Source: Niabella beijingensis
GTDB taxonomy: Bacteria > Bacteroidota > Bacteroidia > Chitinophagales > Chitinophagaceae
Reading direction: 5' to 3'
Length of the DNA: 64,000 nucleotides
Assembly (NCBI RefSeq): GCF_020034665.1
Contig: NZ_JAIQDI010000001.1
Span: forward strand, 2,728,001 to 2,792,000
Of this stretch, positions 1-9,057 are shown in pieces (within the stretch, counting starts at the first letter, position 1; each line of letters starts with the position of its first letter). The position numbers and the translations under genes were made by a program. A model generated the notes under the pieces. It had not been told where the DNA came from. It made no database searches and saw only the letters and a list, made by a program, of their open reading frames with translations.

Positions 1-125
1 TCATCATAGGCAAACCGGATACTGTCTCCATAAAACAGGAAGCGCACCGTTTTATCGGCATTGCCTGCCTGTAAAACCGCGGGAAAAAACAGTAAACTGC
101 ACCATATGAGGAACACGTTTTTCAT
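1..125 (-). CDS. N-terminus of a secreted protein (partial, runs off window)
   Basis: The minus strand opens with ATG at 125-123 and stays open to the window edge, giving about 41 residues. The first 20 or so look like a Sec signal peptide (MKNV, then a hydrophobic stretch LIWCSLLFFPAVL, then QAG), so the product is probably exported. The visible mature part (NADKTVRFLFYGDSIRFAYD) contains a GDSI block, which could be the start of an SGNH/GDSL-type hydrolase, but too little is present to decide. The gene lies downstream of the SusD terminator in the same direction. Confidence 0.6.
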   Translation of the reverse strand, partial: MKNVFLIWCSLLFFPAVLQAGNADKTVRFLFYGDSIRFAYD

Positions 126-205
126 AACTCCGGAATCTATCCAAGTTACAAAAATTAATGATTATTTAATATTAAATTTTGGAAAGAACGGGGGAAAGCA
201 ATATA

Positions 206-231
206 AAAGCCGCCTCAAAAGAAGCGGCTTT
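206..231 (-). terminator. Intrinsic terminator after the first susD
   Basis: AAAGCCGC (206-213) and GCGGCTTT (224-231) form an 8-bp stem. Read on the minus strand it is followed by TTTATAT-rich sequence. It lies 21 bases beyond the stop codon of the minus-strand SusD gene, the expected place for the end of that operon. Confidence 0.7.
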
Positions 232-252
232 ATGAAGAAATGCAACGGTTGA

Positions 253-2145
253 TCAATATCCCGGGTTCTGCACCAGGGAGGTATTCTTATTCATTTCATC
301 CCGGCTGAGCGGGGCATAATACATCTTATTAAGCCATTTCCGGTTCTCATGTGCCTCATTCACCACCGGGGTATAGGTATAATTGTAGATATTATTATCA
401 TGCCGGTAGGTATTTGCCAGTTGCTGCCCGGGTTTAAAGTTGCCCACCACATTGATAAAAGTGAGTTTACGGCCTACGGTCTCCTGCGGGATCAGCCAGC
501 GCCGCACATCAAAATACCGCTGCTCTTCATAGGCCATTTCCACTCTTTTTTCATTACGGTAGCGCTTTTTAAGGGCATCACCGGCATCGGTAACGGCCGG
601 CATGCCGGAACGGTAGCGGATCCGGTTCAGCCATTCGCGGGCCTCGCCGTCTTCTTTCAGCTCAATACAGGCTTCTATATAATTGAACACGGCTTCCGTA
701 TACCGGAAGAAGGGCCAGGGAATGAGCTGCTTGGTATTGGCATCCACGATCTTGGGGTCGGGGTCGATAAACTTGCGCATATAATAACCGGTGCGGCTTC
801 CGTTCCAGTCCTCGATGGAGCTGCTGCGGGTATCGAGCCCGTTAAAAGTGGTTTTGGCACCGCTAACCATAAGGTCGTATTGCCCGGTCTGGATCTGGTT
901 GGCGGGGTCCACATTTCCCGAGATCAGGTTACGGGGCTTCCAGTCGGCACCATCATACAGGATGGTGGCATAGAAGCGCGGGTCCCGGCCGGTATAGGGG
1001 CTGGCCTTTTGTGCCGGATTGCTCCAGCTGAAGGGGGTACCGTCGGCCATTTCATAATCATCTGCCAGCAGCCCGATCGGTGTGTTCCCGGCCCAGTTGT
1101 GATAGCCGTTAGGACCGTTGTACTGGGCGATGCTGACACCTCCCCCCGTATTTACATTGAGGTTATAGTAACGGCCAAAAATCACCTCTGAACCGGCATT
1201 GGCATCCATACCCAGCGCCTTGCTGTAACCACTCATGGCAATGGACATATAATTGGTTTTGCCCTCGGCGGCCGAAACCTTGGCATTGAGGTTGAGTTTA
1301 TACCCTGTGCCCATGTCCATCACCTGTTTTGCCGCCAGTTTTGCTGCAGTCCAGCGCGCGTCACGGTCGCCGCCGGCATAGCCGAACAGCTCCGGTTTGG
1401 GATGACTGGCCAGCTCGGGGATTTTTGTTTTTGCCAGGGGCAGATAGGCCAGGTCGCTGGCGGCATACAAAAGGATCCGCGACTTTAACGCCAGGGCTGC
1501 CAGCACGCTGGCCCTTCCTTTGTCCATTTGTGTTTTATTGATCAGCCAAATTGCGGTATCACAGTCGGCAATGATAAAGTTCACACACTCTTCAAAGGTG
1601 TTCCGTGTTACACTATAATCCTGGTTCAGATCATATGCCTTGGAAATAAGGGGTACGCCGCCATAGTAGCGCAGCAGCTGATGGTAAAAGTAGGCCCGGA
1701 GAAAATGCGCCTCTCCCTTCAGCCGGTTCGCCAGTGCTGTATCGATCTTTGGCTCCGCCAGTTTCTCCAATGAAATATTGGCAGCACGGATATTATCGTA
1801 AAGATTCTTCCAGCTGTAACTGCCGGGGATCCACCCCGTGCTGCTGGGACTGGAGCTGCCTTCCATTACTGTGTTGATGTCCCGCCCGGTATGTGTAAAG
1901 GTGGCTTCGTCGGTGAGCGATGCCAGCATCTGCTCATCAAAACCACCCACGCCCAGTCCGTACACGCCGGTACCACCGCTGTAAATGCCCGTAACAAAAG
2001 CCTGTGCCAGTGCCGGGTCCTGCCAGGCGGTCTCTTCAGGTACCTGTCCCGTGGGGTCAATATTGAGAAAATCCTTACTGCAACTAATAATTGTAAATGA
2101 AATGACCATAATGATCAAAAATGGCCTAAAAATATATGTTTTCAT
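253..2145 (-). CDS. RagB/SusD family nutrient-uptake outer-membrane lipoprotein
   Basis: 630 residues. An N-terminal lipoprotein signal ends in the lipobox TIISC with Cys22, followed by SKDFLNIDPTG, the usual opening of SusD proteins. Helical TPR-like segments carry the typical LKGEAHFLRAYFYHQLLRYYGGVPL block near residues 142-166, and the protein ends in NPGY, the common SusD C-terminus. SusD proteins sit on the cell surface, bind glycan and act as a lid for the SusC transporter. Here the partner is encoded 23 bases upstream on the same strand, so the two are surely co-transcribed. No glycoside hydrolase gene is adjacent inside the window, so the substrate cannot be named. Confidence 0.93.
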   Translation of the reverse strand: MKTYIFRPFLIIMVISFTIISCSKDFLNIDPTGQVPEETAWQDPALAQAFVTGIYSGGTGVYGLGVGGFDEQMLASLTDEATFTHTGRDINTVMEGSSSPSSTGWIPGSYSWKNLYDNIRAANISLEKLAEPKIDTALANRLKGEAHFLRAYFYHQLLRYYGGVPLISKAYDLNQDYSVTRNTFEECVNFIIADCDTAIWLINKTQMDKGRASVLAALALKSRILLYAASDLAYLPLAKTKIPELASHPKPELFGYAGGDRDARWTAAKLAAKQVMDMGTGYKLNLNAKVSAAEGKTNYMSIAMSGYSKALGMDANAGSEVIFGRYYNLNVNTGGGVSIAQYNGPNGYHNWAGNTPIGLLADDYEMADGTPFSWSNPAQKASPYTGRDPRFYATILYDGADWKPRNLISGNVDPANQIQTGQYDLMVSGAKTTFNGLDTRSSSIEDWNGSRTGYYMRKFIDPDPKIVDANTKQLIPWPFFRYTEAVFNYIEACIELKEDGEAREWLNRIRYRSGMPAVTDAGDALKKRYRNEKRVEMAYEEQRYFDVRRWLIPQETVGRKLTFINVVGNFKPGQQLANTYRHDNNIYNYTYTPVVNEAHENRKWLNKMYYAPLSRDEMNKNTSLVQNPGY

Positions 2146-2168
2146 ATTTGCTGAATTTGAGTTGAATA

Positions 2169-5100
2169 CTAAAAACTAACAGTGGCCCCTATATTGAGGA
2201 TACGGCTTTGGGGATAATACTGTCCATTGCCGCTGGTGGATTCCGGATCCCAGATCTTCATCTTATCCCAGGTCACCAGGTTCTGCCCGTTGGCAAAAAT
2301 GCGGACGCTGCTGATGATGTTCCGTACTTTTTCCGGCATGCCGAGGTTGTAACCGATCTCCACATTCTTAAGCCGCAGGTAATCGCTGCTTCTGAGGAAG
2401 TAGGTATTGAAGCGGGCAGCGCCCCCTGTATAATAGGTATTGCCCCTGCTGGCGATGCGGGGATCCACACTGCTGGGATTATCGATGGTCCAGCGGTTGT
2501 CAAAGGAATATTTCAGGTAGTTGCCAATATCGCCGGATTCTGTGCCAAAGAATAACAATCCGCCAACGGCGCCCTGGAACATAAAGCTGAAGTCGAGATT
2601 CTTGTAGCTCAGGCTGCCGTTAAAACCTCCTGTGAAATAAGGGTCACGGGTTTTATCCAGGGCCACCATATCATCGGCGGTGATCTTATTATCGCCGTTG
2701 TAATCCTTTATCCGCATATCACCCGGACGGAGGGCGCTTGTCATGGCGCTGTAATCCACTTTATTGGCATCGATCTCCGCCTGGTCTTTAAATACACCGT
2801 CGTATTGGTAGGCCACAATAGTAAACCCGTTGGTACCATAGGGTTTACCGGTGGTGCGCTGCCATTCCGGTACACCGGCGGGTTCGCTGGAGTAAAGCAC
2901 TTTGTTTTTGGCGTATCCGCCGTTAATGCCCAGGGAGTAACTCACTGCGCCGATATCATCCCTCCATCCGATCTTGAATTCACCACCGCGGTTCAGCATT
3001 TTCCCCCGGTTCACCGGAGGCAGTTTCCCGGAAATACCACTGGTCTGTGGTACCAGGCCCTGTTCCCGTATCAGCGCCTTATCCCGCATATTGCGGAAAT
3101 AATCCAGTTCCAGCGTAAGCCGGCTGTTCAGGAAGGCGGCATCCAGACCGATGTTCATATTATTGCCCACTTCCCAGGTAAAGTGCTGGTTGGCCACACG
3201 GCTTTCGTAAAGGGTTTGCACCACGGCATCATTGAGCACATAGTTGCTGAAGGGATAAGCGGGAATGAACTGATATTCGGCAAGTACATCCTGAAAGTAA
3301 GGCTCTGCCCCCATCTGGCCCCAGGACCCGCGGAGCTTGAGGTTGTTAACAAAGGAAACATTGTTCTTGAAGAAGGGCTCTTCAGATACCCGCCATCCTG
3401 CGGTTACACCGGGGAAGAAGCCAAAGCGGTTGTCGGGCGGGAAGATATAGGAACCATCATAGCGCCATAAAAACTCAAACAAGTATTTTTCGCTGTAGTT
3501 ATAGCCTACCCGGCCGAAATAGCTGAGGCGGGCACGCCGGTAAGAGCCGCCGCCGTTGTTCTTTTCAAGGTCGCCGCCCACATCCAGCACATCCAGCGCA
3601 TTGGAAAGATAATACCGGCGGTAGGCGCGGAACCCTTCATAGTCCTCTGTTTCGCGCTGCACCCCTGCTAAAAAGTTAAGCGTGTGCGCACCGAATTTTT
3701 TATCGTAATTCAACAGCCCCGAAAGGTTGATGTTGAGCGTATTTTCGGTCCATTGGTTCAGGCGGGGATCGGTAAAGGTAGAGCGCAGCTCTCTTGTCAG
3801 CTTGGGCGTAACACCGTCGGCCTCATACGAGCTGCGGTCCCAGGAGTACAGGTACCAGGGTGTTTCAAACCGTTTCTGATTTTTTATGTATTTATCAATG
3901 GCTGCGGTACCGGTGATCTTCAGTCCATCCACACCGGGGATCAGGATCTCCAGTTTTCCGTTGGTTTGTATATAATCCCGTTTATCGCGGTCGTACCCGG
4001 TCTGATTGGTGGCGATCACCACCGGATTTTGCCCGTATTCGATATCCCTGCCCGGTAATCCGTTCGGCCATACTGCCGGCTCATTGGGCTTGCCGCGCAT
4101 CAGCATCCGGAAGATCTCCCCGGCTGTTTCCGTGGGAAAGAAGCGGTATTCTTCCCGGGCAGCAATACCCATGGTCAGGTTCATATACTGGTTCAGTTTG
4201 GCATCAAGGTTCAGCCGCAGGTCGTACTGCTTGTACCCGGTGGCGGAGTTTTTATAATACGCATCCTGGTTCTGATAACCGATGGAGCCCAGGTACCGTA
4301 TGTTTTCGGATCCGCCGGTCAGCTGGATATTATGCCGCACCTGTGGCGACCAGTTTTTAAACGTGGCTCCGAACCAGTCGGTATTGGGGTGCCCCCAGGG
4401 ATCGGACCCGTCGCGGTATTTCTGCATATCATCCGGGAAAAAGCCTACGGGTGAGCTTACGGTAGCACCGTTATCCGTACGTTTATAGGTACCCGTGGTG
4501 TTGAGGGCATCCCAGGCCGCCTTCCATTGGTCTACCGGCACATTTTCATAAACGGCCAGTTCATTCCGCAGGGTGCCGTATTCCACGGCATCCGACATTT
4601 TGGGGATGCGGGTGGGCTGGGCCCAGCCCTGGTTAAAGGTATAGGACAGCAGCGGTTTTCCGCTCTTGCCGCGTTTGGTGGTAACAAGGATTACCCCGTT
4701 GGCTGCGCGCGATCCGTAGATGGCCGCAGAAGCATCTTTTAATACGGAGATGCTTTCAATATCATTGGGGTTCAGCCGCTCCATTCCGCCTTCCCGGTCC
4801 GGTACCCCGTCAATAACGATGAGGGCGCTGGAGTTACCCAGTGAGTTGGTACCGCGGATGCGGATGGTGGACCCATCGTATCCCGGTTCGCCGCCGGTGT
4901 TAATGGCAGTAATGCCCGGAAGCCGGCCGGCCAGCGTGTTGGTGAGGTTTACGGTGGGTGTTTTGGCGAGCTCGGTACCTTTTACATCGGCCACGGCCCC
5001 GGTAAGGGTCACTTTCTTTTGTGTACCATAACCCACCACCACCACATCCGTCAGCTGTTCTGTGGAACTGCTTTTCAGCGTGAGGTTGATGGTTGTCTGA

Positions 5101-5456
5101 TCGCCGATGGTAACCTCCTGCTCCTGGTAGCCGACATGGGAGACCACAAGGATACCGCCGGTATCGGGCACTTTGATCTTAAAAACACCCTGCGCATCCG
5201 TAACCACTCCGGTGTTGGATCCTTTCAGCAATACGGAGGCGCCGTCAATAGGTAAACCGGTTTCATCGGTGATCTTTCCGGTAATGATTTTTTCCGGTGC
5301 AACCATGGCAATGTTCCCTGCATTGCTTTCCCCGGGAAGGATGGCTGCCAGAAAAAAAAGAACAAACGGGAAAAATAAAAACGGGTGCTTTTGAAGGACA
5401 TGCCTAAAAAACACCGCGCAGCGGACATGGCTGCGCAATTGCTGCAATCTGTACAT
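2169..5456 (-). CDS. SusC/RagA family TonB-dependent outer-membrane transporter
   Basis: 1095 residues. An extended N-terminus with a hydrophobic signal (FLFFPFVLFFLAAIL) precedes a carboxypeptidase-regulatory-like domain at about 57-140 (ITGKITDETGLPIDGASV). Next comes the SusC signature DVVVVGYGTQKK, the plug domain with IRIRGTNSLG and LIVIDGVPDREG, and a C-terminal 22-strand barrel ending in an aromatic residue (ATVSF). The protein imports oligosaccharides or similar ligands across the outer membrane using TonB energy, paired with the downstream SusD. The start at 5456 is the first ATG; the roughly 30 residues before the hydrophobic core make the signal longer than usual, so a later start is possible. 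Confidence 0.93.
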   Translation of the reverse strand: MYRLQQLRSHVRCAVFFRHVLQKHPFLFFPFVLFFLAAILPGESNAGNIAMVAPEKIITGKITDETGLPIDGASVLLKGSNTGVVTDAQGVFKIKVPDTGGILVVSHVGYQEQEVTIGDQTTINLTLKSSSTEQLTDVVVVGYGTQKKVTLTGAVADVKGTELAKTPTVNLTNTLAGRLPGITAINTGGEPGYDGSTIRIRGTNSLGNSSALIVIDGVPDREGGMERLNPNDIESISVLKDASAAIYGSRAANGVILVTTKRGKSGKPLLSYTFNQGWAQPTRIPKMSDAVEYGTLRNELAVYENVPVDQWKAAWDALNTTGTYKRTDNGATVSSPVGFFPDDMQKYRDGSDPWGHPNTDWFGATFKNWSPQVRHNIQLTGGSENIRYLGSIGYQNQDAYYKNSATGYKQYDLRLNLDAKLNQYMNLTMGIAAREEYRFFPTETAGEIFRMLMRGKPNEPAVWPNGLPGRDIEYGQNPVVIATNQTGYDRDKRDYIQTNGKLEILIPGVDGLKITGTAAIDKYIKNQKRFETPWYLYSWDRSSYEADGVTPKLTRELRSTFTDPRLNQWTENTLNINLSGLLNYDKKFGAHTLNFLAGVQRETEDYEGFRAYRRYYLSNALDVLDVGGDLEKNNGGGSYRRARLSYFGRVGYNYSEKYLFEFLWRYDGSYIFPPDNRFGFFPGVTAGWRVSEEPFFKNNVSFVNNLKLRGSWGQMGAEPYFQDVLAEYQFIPAYPFSNYVLNDAVVQTLYESRVANQHFTWEVGNNMNIGLDAAFLNSRLTLELDYFRNMRDKALIREQGLVPQTSGISGKLPPVNRGKMLNRGGEFKIGWRDDIGAVSYSLGINGGYAKNKVLYSSEPAGVPEWQRTTGKPYGTNGFTIVAYQYDGVFKDQAEIDANKVDYSAMTSALRPGDMRIKDYNGDNKITADDMVALDKTRDPYFTGGFNGSLSYKNLDFSFMFQGAVGGLLFFGTESGDIGNYLKYSFDNRWTIDNPSSVDPRIASRGNTYYTGGAARFNTYFLRSSDYLRLKNVEIGYNLGMPEKVRNIISSVRIFANGQNLVTWDKMKIWDPESTSGNGQYYPQSRILNIGATVSF

Positions 5457-5626
5457 AGCGTTTCTGGTTTAGAAAAAGTTTACATAAAAAACGGTTGATG
5501 GCAAGGACAAGGGCTCCCAATCGTTACTGACTCATCAACGGTTACATTTCTCAATGTCTAAAAAACGAAAAAAGAATGAAATAATTGCAAAAAGCGAAAA
5601 ATAAATAATTGTTATGTTGACATTAA

Positions 5627-5659
5627 AAAAAATCTGCGCCGTAACGACGCAGATTTTTT
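5627..5659 (-). terminator. Intrinsic terminator after the hydroxylase gene
   Basis: AAAAAATCTGCG (5627-5638) pairs perfectly with CGCAGATTTTTT (5648-5659). This is a 12-bp stem whose outer A/T pairs supply a U-run on either strand. It lies 25 bases past the stop of the minus-strand gene at 5684. The rest of 5457-5626 is A/T-rich; I found no clear TAnnTTTG promoter there for the susC gene. Confidence 0.75.
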
Positions 5660-5683
5660 AAACAAAACAGAGTAAAATGAAAA

Positions 5684-6352
5684 TTATTTCTTTTTGGCAA
5701 ACATCAGCTCTTTTACCTTTTCTTTATCTTCTTTTTCTCTTTTCAGATCGAACATGGTGCCGAATACATGGTCCCAGATCGTACTGCTTACACCAAAACC
5801 CTTGTGCTCATCTTTATAATGATGCAGGTGATGGTTCCGCCACAATCCTTTCATCCATTTAAACGGCGGGTTCCAGGCATGGATCGCATAGTGCATGGTG
5901 CCGTACATCAGGTAACCCAGCATAAAACCGGGAAAGAACATCAATGCCAGTTTGCCCAGGATCAGGTAAAAAATACCGAGTAGAACCGAGGCGATGATAA
6001 TACTGGGCACCGGTGGCATAAACAGGCGCTGGCGGTCCCTGGGATAATGATGGTGATTGCCGTGCATCACATAGGCGATCTTTTTTGCCGCAGGATTATC
6101 GCCGACCCAGTGAAACACAAAGCGGTGCGCGATGTATTCAAAAAAGCTCCAGAAAAAGATCCCGATAAAAAAAATCAGCAGTACATAACCTACAGTATAG
6201 TGGTAGGTTACATGACTATAATACAACATGTACACTATAACAGGAATATACATACCCCAGATCACCAGGGGATGTGTTTTTGTAAGCATCTCCAGGTAAT
6301 CGTTCTTAAAAAGCCTGGCCTGGCCCTTGTTATGAATTTTATCAAACTGCAT
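5684..6352 (-). CDS. Fatty acid 2-hydroxylase-like membrane di-iron hydroxylase
   Basis: 222 residues with four or more membrane segments (about 31-50, 55-71, 118-131, 135-150). The full histidine-box set of the fatty acid hydroxylase superfamily is present: HRFVFH (76-81), HGNHHH (97-102), HYAIH (154-158) and HHLHH (174-178), plus a later WDHVFGT block. This order resembles the membrane domain of yeast Scs7 and FA2H without the cytochrome b5 part. The likely reaction is O2-dependent alpha-hydroxylation of the acyl chain of sphingolipids, which many Bacteroidota make; the substrate is inference. A sterol or carotenoid hydroxylase is the alternative. The promoter element at 6357-6364 ends four bases before this ATG, suggesting a leaderless mRNA. 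Confidence 0.85.
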   Translation of the reverse strand: MQFDKIHNKGQARLFKNDYLEMLTKTHPLVIWGMYIPVIVYMLYYSHVTYHYTVGYVLLIFFIGIFFWSFFEYIAHRFVFHWVGDNPAAKKIAYVMHGNHHHYPRDRQRLFMPPVPSIIIASVLLGIFYLILGKLALMFFPGFMLGYLMYGTMHYAIHAWNPPFKWMKGLWRNHHLHHYKDEHKGFGVSSTIWDHVFGTMFDLKREKEDKEKVKELMFAKKK

Positions 6353-6356
6353 GGTA

Positions 6357-6364
6357 CAAAATTA
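6357..6364 (-). promoter_or_regulatory. Candidate -7 promoter element TAATTTTG
   Basis: Reads TAATTTTG on the minus strand, matching TAnnTTTG. It is four bases from the hydroxylase start codon, so the transcript would begin at or next to the ATG. No clear -33 TTTG was found. Confidence 0.4.
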
Positions 6365-6502
6365 CACCAAAAAAAATTGAAACCTTATCCGTCACATTCA
6401 ATTGACAAATAACGCTGCTGATTTGTTGTATCAGACCGTTAAAATGTTGTTTTTGATCAACGGAGTGGTGACGGAAAGCGAGCAAACAAACAATTGTTCG
6501 GA

Positions 6503-7741
6503 TTAATGATAAGTGTGTTTCCAGCGGTTCAGGTCGGGCACTACCTCCCGTTTTTTATGCAGTTCATGCTCATAGATAATATTGCCGGTCTCTCTGAAAA
6601 AAGGATAACCCGTTTCTTCATATTCATATTTATTATCATTCAGGATGCCATCGCTGTTCACATAAAGTGTGGCGCTTAACATAAACTCTATGTTGTTTTT
6701 AAAATCGACCACGTAGCAGTAGTCCGTAAGAAAACCATAGCTCCATCCTGCCTTGTTGAATACACGGATATACTCCGGGATCTTTTGTTTACCCGCGCGA
6801 AAGAAAAAGAATTTGGTATAGCTGTCAAAAAATTCAGAAGTATCATATTTTGGAAAACGGCTTTCAAAAGGCAGCTCTGACATATAGGTATACAGCATCC
6901 GGTAATCCTCCTTTGTTAAGTTGAAACGCTGTTTGGCCGCTACAGACTCCGGGAACAAAACGCTGCGTAACAACCGGTGCCCGTCTTCCAGAGGCAGGTT
7001 GTTGTGTTCGGTAAAATCCATGGGCGTGTTGATCAGACTGTCGTTCTTATCCCAGTGCCCCCTGCCCACCAGTATCTTTGATGCGGGAAAGCGGAATGAC
7101 ACATCGCTGTAAGCAGCCGGCTGCGTATATATTGTTTTTCCATTGTTCAAAAACCGTATCCGGTTCGTATGGCGGTTCTCCTCAGCGGTCATAGGAACAA
7201 AGCGCCGGGTAATGCGGATGTCGCTGAATCCTTTTTTCCAGAGTGTTTCATTGAGCGTTTTCTGCCCCACAAACTCATACAGCCGGTTATAGGCATCATT
7301 GTCACTTACCATAAAGATCTTCTTTACATAATGTGCAATGGAGGGCAGCCCGTTTTCTGCGGAGCTATCGCTTAATACAGCGGTTTGCCCGCTGAAGGAG
7401 CTGTCGGTTAGCATAGGGGTTGTTGCAGTAACGGTTTTCAGACGGTGCAGTTTTTCCAGCGCGGCAAAAGCCACCGGCATTTTAACCGTGGAAGCCGGGT
7501 TGAAATACCGGTTCCGGTCCACGTTCAGGTAATGATCTGTGAACGTGGGCCGTTGCTGTTTGTCTCTTTTTACTTCGGTATAGATCAGCTGGTACTGGTA
7601 TACATCCGGCTGATCCAGTATCGATTGCAATAAAGGCGACGCACTTTTTTGCAACAGCTCCCGGAGCCAGGGATCATTTTTAACCTGTGCAGAAGTAGTA
7701 AGGGTCATAGCAGATAAAAAGCAGGTGAGGATCCGTTTCAT
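6503..7741 (-). CDS. Class A beta-lactamase-like serine hydrolase
   Basis: 412 residues with a signal peptide (MKRILTCFLSAMTLTTSAQ). The penicillin-recognising enzyme motifs are visible in order: STVK (84-87, nucleophile Ser84 and base Lys87), SDN (146-148) and KAG (330-332) where KTG or KSG is usual. This places it in the beta-lactamase2/DD-peptidase fold, exported to the periplasm. It is about 100 residues longer than true class A beta-lactamases and carries a long insert between the second and third motifs. Antibiotic hydrolysis should therefore not be assumed; a peptidoglycan or small-ester hydrolase is equally likely. The stop is 150 bases upstream of the hydroxylase gene start. Confidence 0.82.
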   Translation of the reverse strand: MKRILTCFLSAMTLTTSAQVKNDPWLRELLQKSASPLLQSILDQPDVYQYQLIYTEVKRDKQQRPTFTDHYLNVDRNRYFNPASTVKMPVAFAALEKLHRLKTVTATTPMLTDSSFSGQTAVLSDSSAENGLPSIAHYVKKIFMVSDNDAYNRLYEFVGQKTLNETLWKKGFSDIRITRRFVPMTAEENRHTNRIRFLNNGKTIYTQPAAYSDVSFRFPASKILVGRGHWDKNDSLINTPMDFTEHNNLPLEDGHRLLRSVLFPESVAAKQRFNLTKEDYRMLYTYMSELPFESRFPKYDTSEFFDSYTKFFFFRAGKQKIPEYIRVFNKAGWSYGFLTDYCYVVDFKNNIEFMLSATLYVNSDGILNDNKYEYEETGYPFFRETGNIIYEHELHKKREVVPDLNRWKHTYH

Positions 7742-7871
7742 TGAGGTAAGATAGGATTTTTGGCGCAGAACAGAATGCCTTCCTTTTTTAGCGGAGGCCT
7801 TCCGGAAATGCAGCGGTCATACCATCCCGAATGTTCGGGTATATTCTCTCTGTTTCTCCATTCCTATCCCG

Positions 7872-7879
7872 TAAATTTG
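7872..7879 (+). promoter_or_regulatory. Candidate -7 promoter element TAAATTTG for gcvT
   Basis: Exact TAnnTTTG match ending 29 bases before the gcvT ATG at 7909. It rules out the longer reading frame starting at 7831, which would lie upstream of transcription. Confidence 0.5.
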
Positions 7880-7908
7880 CAGCCAAATTAAAAATAAAAA
7901 GTTTGTAT

Positions 7909-8994
7909 ATGAAGCAAACCCCTTTTACGAAAAAACACATCGGGCTCGGAGCCAAAATGGCTGAGTTTGCGGGCTATAATATGCCCATCAGTTACTCCGG
8001 CATCAATGAAGAGCACCAGACCGTCCGGAAAAATGCCGGCGTTTTTGACGTCAGCCATATGGGCGAATTCATGTTAAAAGGCCCCGGGGCATTGGCACTC
8101 ATTCAGCGGGTAACCACCAATGATGCCTCCAAACTGAAAGACAACCAGGCGCAATACAGCTGTTTTACCAATGAGCAGGGCGGCATTGTTGACGACCTGA
8201 TCATTTATTGTATTGAGGCCGGAAAGGTATACATGATCGTGGTAAATGCGGCGAATATAGAAAAGGACTGGAACTGGCTGAGCCGTCACAATACCGACGG
8301 GGTGGAAATGCACAATATTTCAGAAAAGACCTGCCTGCTGGCCATCCAGGGGCCCAATGCCACCGCATTATTGCAGCCGTTAACGGATATCGATATTCTC
8401 AATTTAAAATATTACACCTTTCAGAAAGGAACATTTGCAGGGGTCGACAACGTGCTGATCAGTGCCACGGGCTATACCGGTGCCGGAGGGGTGGAGATCT
8501 ATTTTGAAGATAAGGACGGAGCTGCCGATCAGATATGGGATGCTATTTTTGCCCAGGGCGGTCCGAAGGGGCTGAAACCGATCGGCCTGGCCGCGCGCGA
8601 TACCTTACGCCTGGAAATGGGCTATTGCCTTTACGGGAATGATCTGAATGATATCACCACTCCGCTGGAAGCGGGTCTGGGCTGGATCACAAAATTCACC
8701 AAAGAATTTACGGCAGGCGATCTGCTGAAGCAGCAAAAAGAGGCCGGCGTAACACAGAAGCTGGTGGGATTTGAGCTGCTGGACAAGGGCATACCCCGCA
8801 ACGGATACGAGATCTGTGATGAAAACGGAGCGGTGATCGGTACCGTTACTTCGGGCACCCAATCGCCGTCGCTGGGAAAGGCCATCGGACTGGGATACGT
8901 GAAATCTGCCTTTGCCGCCTTTGAAACACCTGTATTCATTAAGGTGCGCGATAAATTATTAAAAGCAAAAGTGGTGAAGCTGCCTTTTGCCTGA
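7909..8994 (+). CDS. gcvT: Glycine cleavage system T protein (aminomethyltransferase)
   Basis: 361 residues, normal for GcvT. It takes the aminomethyl group from lipoyl-GcvH and transfers the one-carbon unit to tetrahydrofolate, releasing ammonia. Recognisable blocks are [29 protein letters not shown], the [10 protein letters not shown] region, [40 protein letters not shown] and the C-terminal [21 protein letters not shown]. The ATG at 7909 is chosen because it gives the family N-terminus and lies just downstream of the promoter element; in-frame codons back to 7831 encode an unrelated tail. The H and P proteins are not nearby, as is common in this phylum. Confidence 0.96.
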   Translation: MKQTPFTKKHIGLGAKMAEFAGYNMPISYSGINEEHQTVRKNAGVFDVSHMGEFMLKGPGALALIQRVTTNDASKLKDNQAQYSCFTNEQGGIVDDLIIYCIEAGKVYMIVVNAANIEKDWNWLSRHNTDGVEMHNISEKTCLLAIQGPNATALLQPLTDIDILNLKYYTFQKGTFAGVDNVLISATGYTGAGGVEIYFEDKDGAADQIWDAIFAQGGPKGLKPIGLAARDTLRLEMGYCLYGNDLNDITTPLEAGLGWITKFTKEFTAGDLLKQQKEAGVTQKLVGFELLDKGIPRNGYEICDENGAVIGTVTSGTQSPSLGKAIGLGYVKSAFAAFETPVFIKVRDKLLKAKVVKLPFA

Positions 8995-9001
8995 TCTTGT
9001 T

Positions 9002-9041
9002 AAATCCTGGTTCACCAGCCGGCGTACCAGGATTTTTTATT
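9002..9041 (+). terminator. Strong intrinsic terminator after gcvT
   Basis: AAATCCTGGT (9002-9011) pairs with ACCAGGATTT (9026-9035), a perfect 10-bp stem followed by a T-rich run. It separates gcvT from the gene that starts at 9058. Confidence 0.85.
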
Positions 9042-9057
9042 ATTTTACTTTTATCAG

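Noticed and set aside
349..1191. Open frame of 280 codons on the plus strand
   Set aside because: It lies fully opposite the SusD gene, shows no family motif, and arises from codon bias on the other strand.
6503..7741. Calling the serine hydrolase an antibiotic-resistance beta-lactamase
   Set aside because: It is about 100 residues too long and the third motif is KAG; only the fold and the first two motifs are secure.
7831..7908. Upstream extension of gcvT
   Set aside because: The added residues do not belong to the family and the promoter element at 7872 lies within them.
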